Shown here: positions 6,835 to 8,371 of the stretch, in pieces
Layout: every line of letters begins with the position of its first letter
Position numbering within the stretch: the first letter of the stretch is position 1
Assembly: GCA_021790055.1 (NCBI GenBank)
Contig: JAJYIL010000114.1
Location: forward strand, 1 to 8,371
Source: Bacteroidota bacterium
Lineage (GTDB): Bacteria; Bacteroidota; Ignavibacteria; Ignavibacteriales; Ignavibacteriaceae
Direction: 5' to 3'
DNA: 8,371 bases
Position numbers and translations under genes: made by a program
Notes under the pieces: generated by a model
What the model saw: only the letters and a program-made list of their open reading frames with translations
Databases searched by the model: none
What the model was told of the DNA's origin: nothing

Positions 6835-6901
6835 TTTTAACTCCTGCTTCAATTAAAAATCTTCTCATTGATTTTAATGCGCCTTCATCAGTTTGTTTCC
6901 T
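6821..6901 (-). pseudogene. HicA toxin relic (C-terminal fragment)
   Basis: The minus-strand frame gives TDEGALKSMRRFLIEAGVK then SAKM and TAA at 6821-6823. This matches the end of the HicA subfamily whose members finish with ETDKGA(L/V)KSxRRFLExAGVK. HicA is an mRNA-cleaving toxin with a double-stranded-RNA-binding-like fold; the catalytic His lies far upstream. Immediately before the readable tail there is an in-frame TAA (6902-6904). Beyond it YLHR (6917-6928) could be the worn remnant of the VFHRPHP segment, but that part is uncertain. No complete toxin exists. Confidence 0.72.
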
Positions 6902-7054
6902 TTATCTCTTCCCCTTTCTGTGCAAATATATCATGGATGTAACTAAATGAAAAATTGTTTAAATGAGCTGATGAAACGACATTTTCAATCTGAAATTTTT
7001 CTTTTTGTAAAAAATATTAAAAATGGTTAACTACGAGGTATTCCTTCATGTTAA

Positions 7055-7969
7055 TTATTTCTCTTTTCTAAATATTAAACAATATTGATGAGCTCTATTT
7101 CCTACCCAGGCATTATTAATACCAAGAGGCAATAATGCTTTATCATCCTGGCACCAAATTTTTTCATCCTTTAATATCCAACTTTTTTCACCTCGTTTAG
7201 TTAAGCTTATTGCAGTATCGTATGCTAAAGGATATAATCTTCCTTCGGCAAAAACATTATTAGTAATAATAGTTAGATAAGCTCCGTTTATGAGAACATC
7301 AAAAACATTGTCAAAAATTTTTGCTTGCCATTCAATAAATTCATTATATTCGTCGATATTGCCAATATCATCTTTATTATTAAAGTTGCTATATTGAGTA
7401 TCGAGACCTTTATCTTTTCTTTCTTTCTGTCTGATGGAATTCCTTTTTAATTGATTCCAATAAGGCGGCGATGTTATACAAAATTTAATCTTTGTTGTTT
7501 CCAGCTGACTTTCCGTTAAAAGTTTTTTTAAGTGAATAGAGTTTCCTTTAATAGCTATTTCTTTTATATCTAAAGAAAATGGCGACTCATCATCGTTTAT
7601 TTCAACTCTTTTTTTTGCTATACTATAATACTTATCCGCCAATTCTACACCAATTCCATTCCTTCCACAACTACGTGCTGCCACAAGTGTAGAACCAGTA
7701 CCTAAAAATGGATCTAAAATCCACTCTTCTTTTTTTGTAAAAAATTCAATAAACTCTTTAATAAGTGATTCGGGATATTTGGCTGGATGAAGTATTTCAT
7801 TTTCCTTTCTAGCCTTAGGTCTATGAACAAACCAAGTTTTAGTAAACTTAATCCAATCCCGACCAGTTAAATTATTAAGCTTATTTTTGGGATTGTACAC
7901 CCCGTTATTTTCATATTCATCTTTTTCATTTTCAACGAAGCCAAGTTTTATGGATTTTCCAGTACTCAT
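7055..7969 (-). CDS. Solitary DNA methyltransferase, N4-cytosine/N6-adenine type
   Basis: A SAM-dependent DNA amino-methyltransferase of 304 residues acting on exocyclic amines of DNA bases. Order of motifs: motif X-like HPAKYPE at 61-67, motif I DPFLGTGST at 86-94 (SAM binding), motif II acid E109 in GIGVEL, a GNS at 142-144, and catalytic motif IV TSPPYW at 166-171. Motif I precedes motif IV, as in gamma-like or alpha-like enzymes, not the beta order. SPPY is typical of N4-cytosine enzymes but also occurs in N6-adenine ones, so the base is open. The C-terminal 120 residues (ITNNVFAEGRLYPLAYDTA, NNAWVGNRAHQYCLIFRK) probably include specificity contacts. It appears complete. No restriction endonuclease is adjacent inside the window. 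Base composition is lower in GC than in the EamA gene, and both flanks hold gene relics, which suggests acquisition. Start: ATG at 7969 with only a weak AAGAGA ahead. Confidence 0.9.
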   Translation of the reverse strand: MSTGKSIKLGFVENEKDEYENNGVYNPKNKLNNLTGRDWIKFTKTWFVHRPKARKENEILHPAKYPESLIKEFIEFFTKKEEWILDPFLGTGSTLVAARSCGRNGIGVELADKYYSIAKKRVEINDDESPFSLDIKEIAIKGNSIHLKKLLTESQLETTKIKFCITSPPYWNQLKRNSIRQKERKDKGLDTQYSNFNNKDDIGNIDEYNEFIEWQAKIFDNVFDVLINGAYLTIITNNVFAEGRLYPLAYDTAISLTKRGEKSWILKDEKIWCQDDKALLPLGINNAWVGNRAHQYCLIFRKEK

Positions 7970-8096
7970 TTAGTATTCTCTTACAAAAAGTTAAAATTTC
8001 TTCAATAAATAATAGTTTTTTATTTATTTCCAAGTAAAATAAATCTAATGCAACATTATTAAAATTTAGATTGTGCTTCAACAGGAAGACAATCTA
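7970..8096. other. AT-rich leader of the DNA methyltransferase
   Basis: About 127 bases between the surface-protein relic and the methyltransferase start. It contains a 9-bp A/T-only inverted repeat (8004-8012 with 8020-8028) about 35 bases before the start codon, which has no U-run and may be chance in such composition. A 33-codon TTG-initiated minus-strand frame (7932-8033) reaches into the methyltransferase gene. No clear promoter boxes. Confidence 0.35.
8067..8096 (-). terminator. Hairpin directly after the surface-protein relic
   Basis: 8067-8074 (TAGATTGT) pairs with 8089-8096, then after one bulged base 8076-8079 (CTTC) pairs with 8085-8088 (GAAG) around a 5-base loop: 12 pairs with a single bulge. 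On the minus strand it begins at the base after the relic's TGA and is followed by AATTTTAAT, a weak U-tract. Probably the terminator of the former gene. Confidence 0.4.
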
Positions 8097-8371
8097 TCAA
8101 AGAAGATGGAAAGTGGAAGGATATCGCAAGTAATTAAAGCAGCATGCTTTATTATGCAAGTCACCAACCAAGAAAGTTCGGAACAAATCTATCTGCTTAA
8201 TTCTATACGATGCTTCCTTCGAAATGATCTCCTTATCGCTGAATGAATATCTGTGAATCGCTGTTGTTGTTCCGTTGTGCGGGAGATGCCCGATTTCTAT
8301 CCAGTCCGAATTTCCTGATTTCTTTTCTATGTCAAACCCCGAATTATTTGACCCGGCTGCAGCAGACTATA
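8097..8371 (-). pseudogene. Relic of a surface protein with a type IX secretion-associated domain (continues off the right edge)
   Basis: The frame gives 89 residues before TGA: SNNSGFDIEKKSGNSDWIEI at about 6-25, NGTTT near 31-35, HRYSFSDK near 38-45 and ASYRIKQID at 52-60. This is the beta-sandwich domain common in Bacteroidota and Ignavibacteriota exported proteins, just before the C-terminal sorting domain. Two lesions are visible. The codon where the domain has its conserved Trp (W-x6-NN) is TAG at 8367-8369, one base from TGG. After KQID the usual (F/D)DGTFEYS and sorting domain are absent; the frame runs 29 unrelated residues (LFRTFLVGDLHNK...) to a stop. No start codon exists inside the window. 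If the TAG is a sequencing error, this would be the end of a truncated but expressed gene. Confidence 0.65.
8126..8161. repeat. GCAAGT direct repeats flanking a 7-bp palindrome
   Basis: GCAAGT occurs at 8126-8131 and 8156-8161. Between them TAAAGCA-gca-TGCTTTA (8135-8151) forms a 7-bp stem with a 3-base loop. It lies within the part of the surface-protein relic that no longer matches its family. A tiny inserted palindrome with a 6-base duplication would look like this, but chance is possible at this length. Confidence 0.3.

Larger units (their letters stand above)
6616..7054. other. Gene-free region with hicAB relic
   Basis: 439 bases between the EamA start and the DNA methyltransferase stop. 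Contents: AT-rich EamA leader (6616-6710), a GC-rich palindrome (6713-6726), HicB and HicA fragments on the minus strand (6733-6901), then about 150 very AT-rich bases with nothing recognisable. Just behind the methyltransferase stop is a 10-codon open frame (MKEYLVVNHF, minus strand) that I do not regard as a gene. Confidence 0.5.

Noticed and set aside
7024..7056. 10-codon minus-strand frame MKEYLVVNHF just behind the DNA methyltransferase
   Set aside because: Too short to judge; no family recognised.

Overview
The window reads as a chromosomal piece of an AT-rich bacterium of the Bacteroidota/Ignavibacteriota type. This is an inference from three things: the fragment at the right edge has the W-x6-NN-x-GF ... 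YR(I/L)KQID signature of the surface-protein domains that precede type IX secretion signals in those phyla; most starts lack a good Shine-Dalgarno sequence; and the gene content (RhlE-type helicase, secreted GH10 xylanase) fits. No rRNA, tRNA, CRISPR array, transposase or integrase is visible.

Left part (1-4882): the 3' two-thirds of an RhlE-like DEAD-box RNA helicase ends at a 19-bp perfect-stem terminator that it shares with a converging minus-strand pair, a secreted GH10 xylanase and a DinB-fold protein (4-base ATGA overlap). Further right, also on the minus strand, is a small class I SAM methyltransferase that looks degenerate. Diverging from it on the plus strand is a cytoplasmic TIM-barrel protein of the glycosidase-like family often labelled 'abortive infection protein'.

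Middle (4883-6615): a tight minus-strand operon of an EamA/DMT exporter, a DUF2200 protein and a VOC (glyoxalase-fold) protein. The DUF2200 frame is cut by a TAG that replaces a lysine codon; the usual 17-residue tail is still readable behind it.

Right part (6616-8371): an accessory and decaying zone. It holds the joined remains of a hicAB toxin-antitoxin pair (HicA tail, HicB head), a complete and markedly AT-rich solitary DNA methyltransferase (DPFLGTG / TSPPYW) with no recognisable restriction partner, and a truncated surface-protein relic with a TAG at its conserved tryptophan.

I do not see a clearly new multi-gene system. The most informative signal is the density of small lesions: hicAB, the surface protein, DUF2200 and probably the small methyltransferase. 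Real decay must be separated from assembly or consensus errors by looking at the reads.
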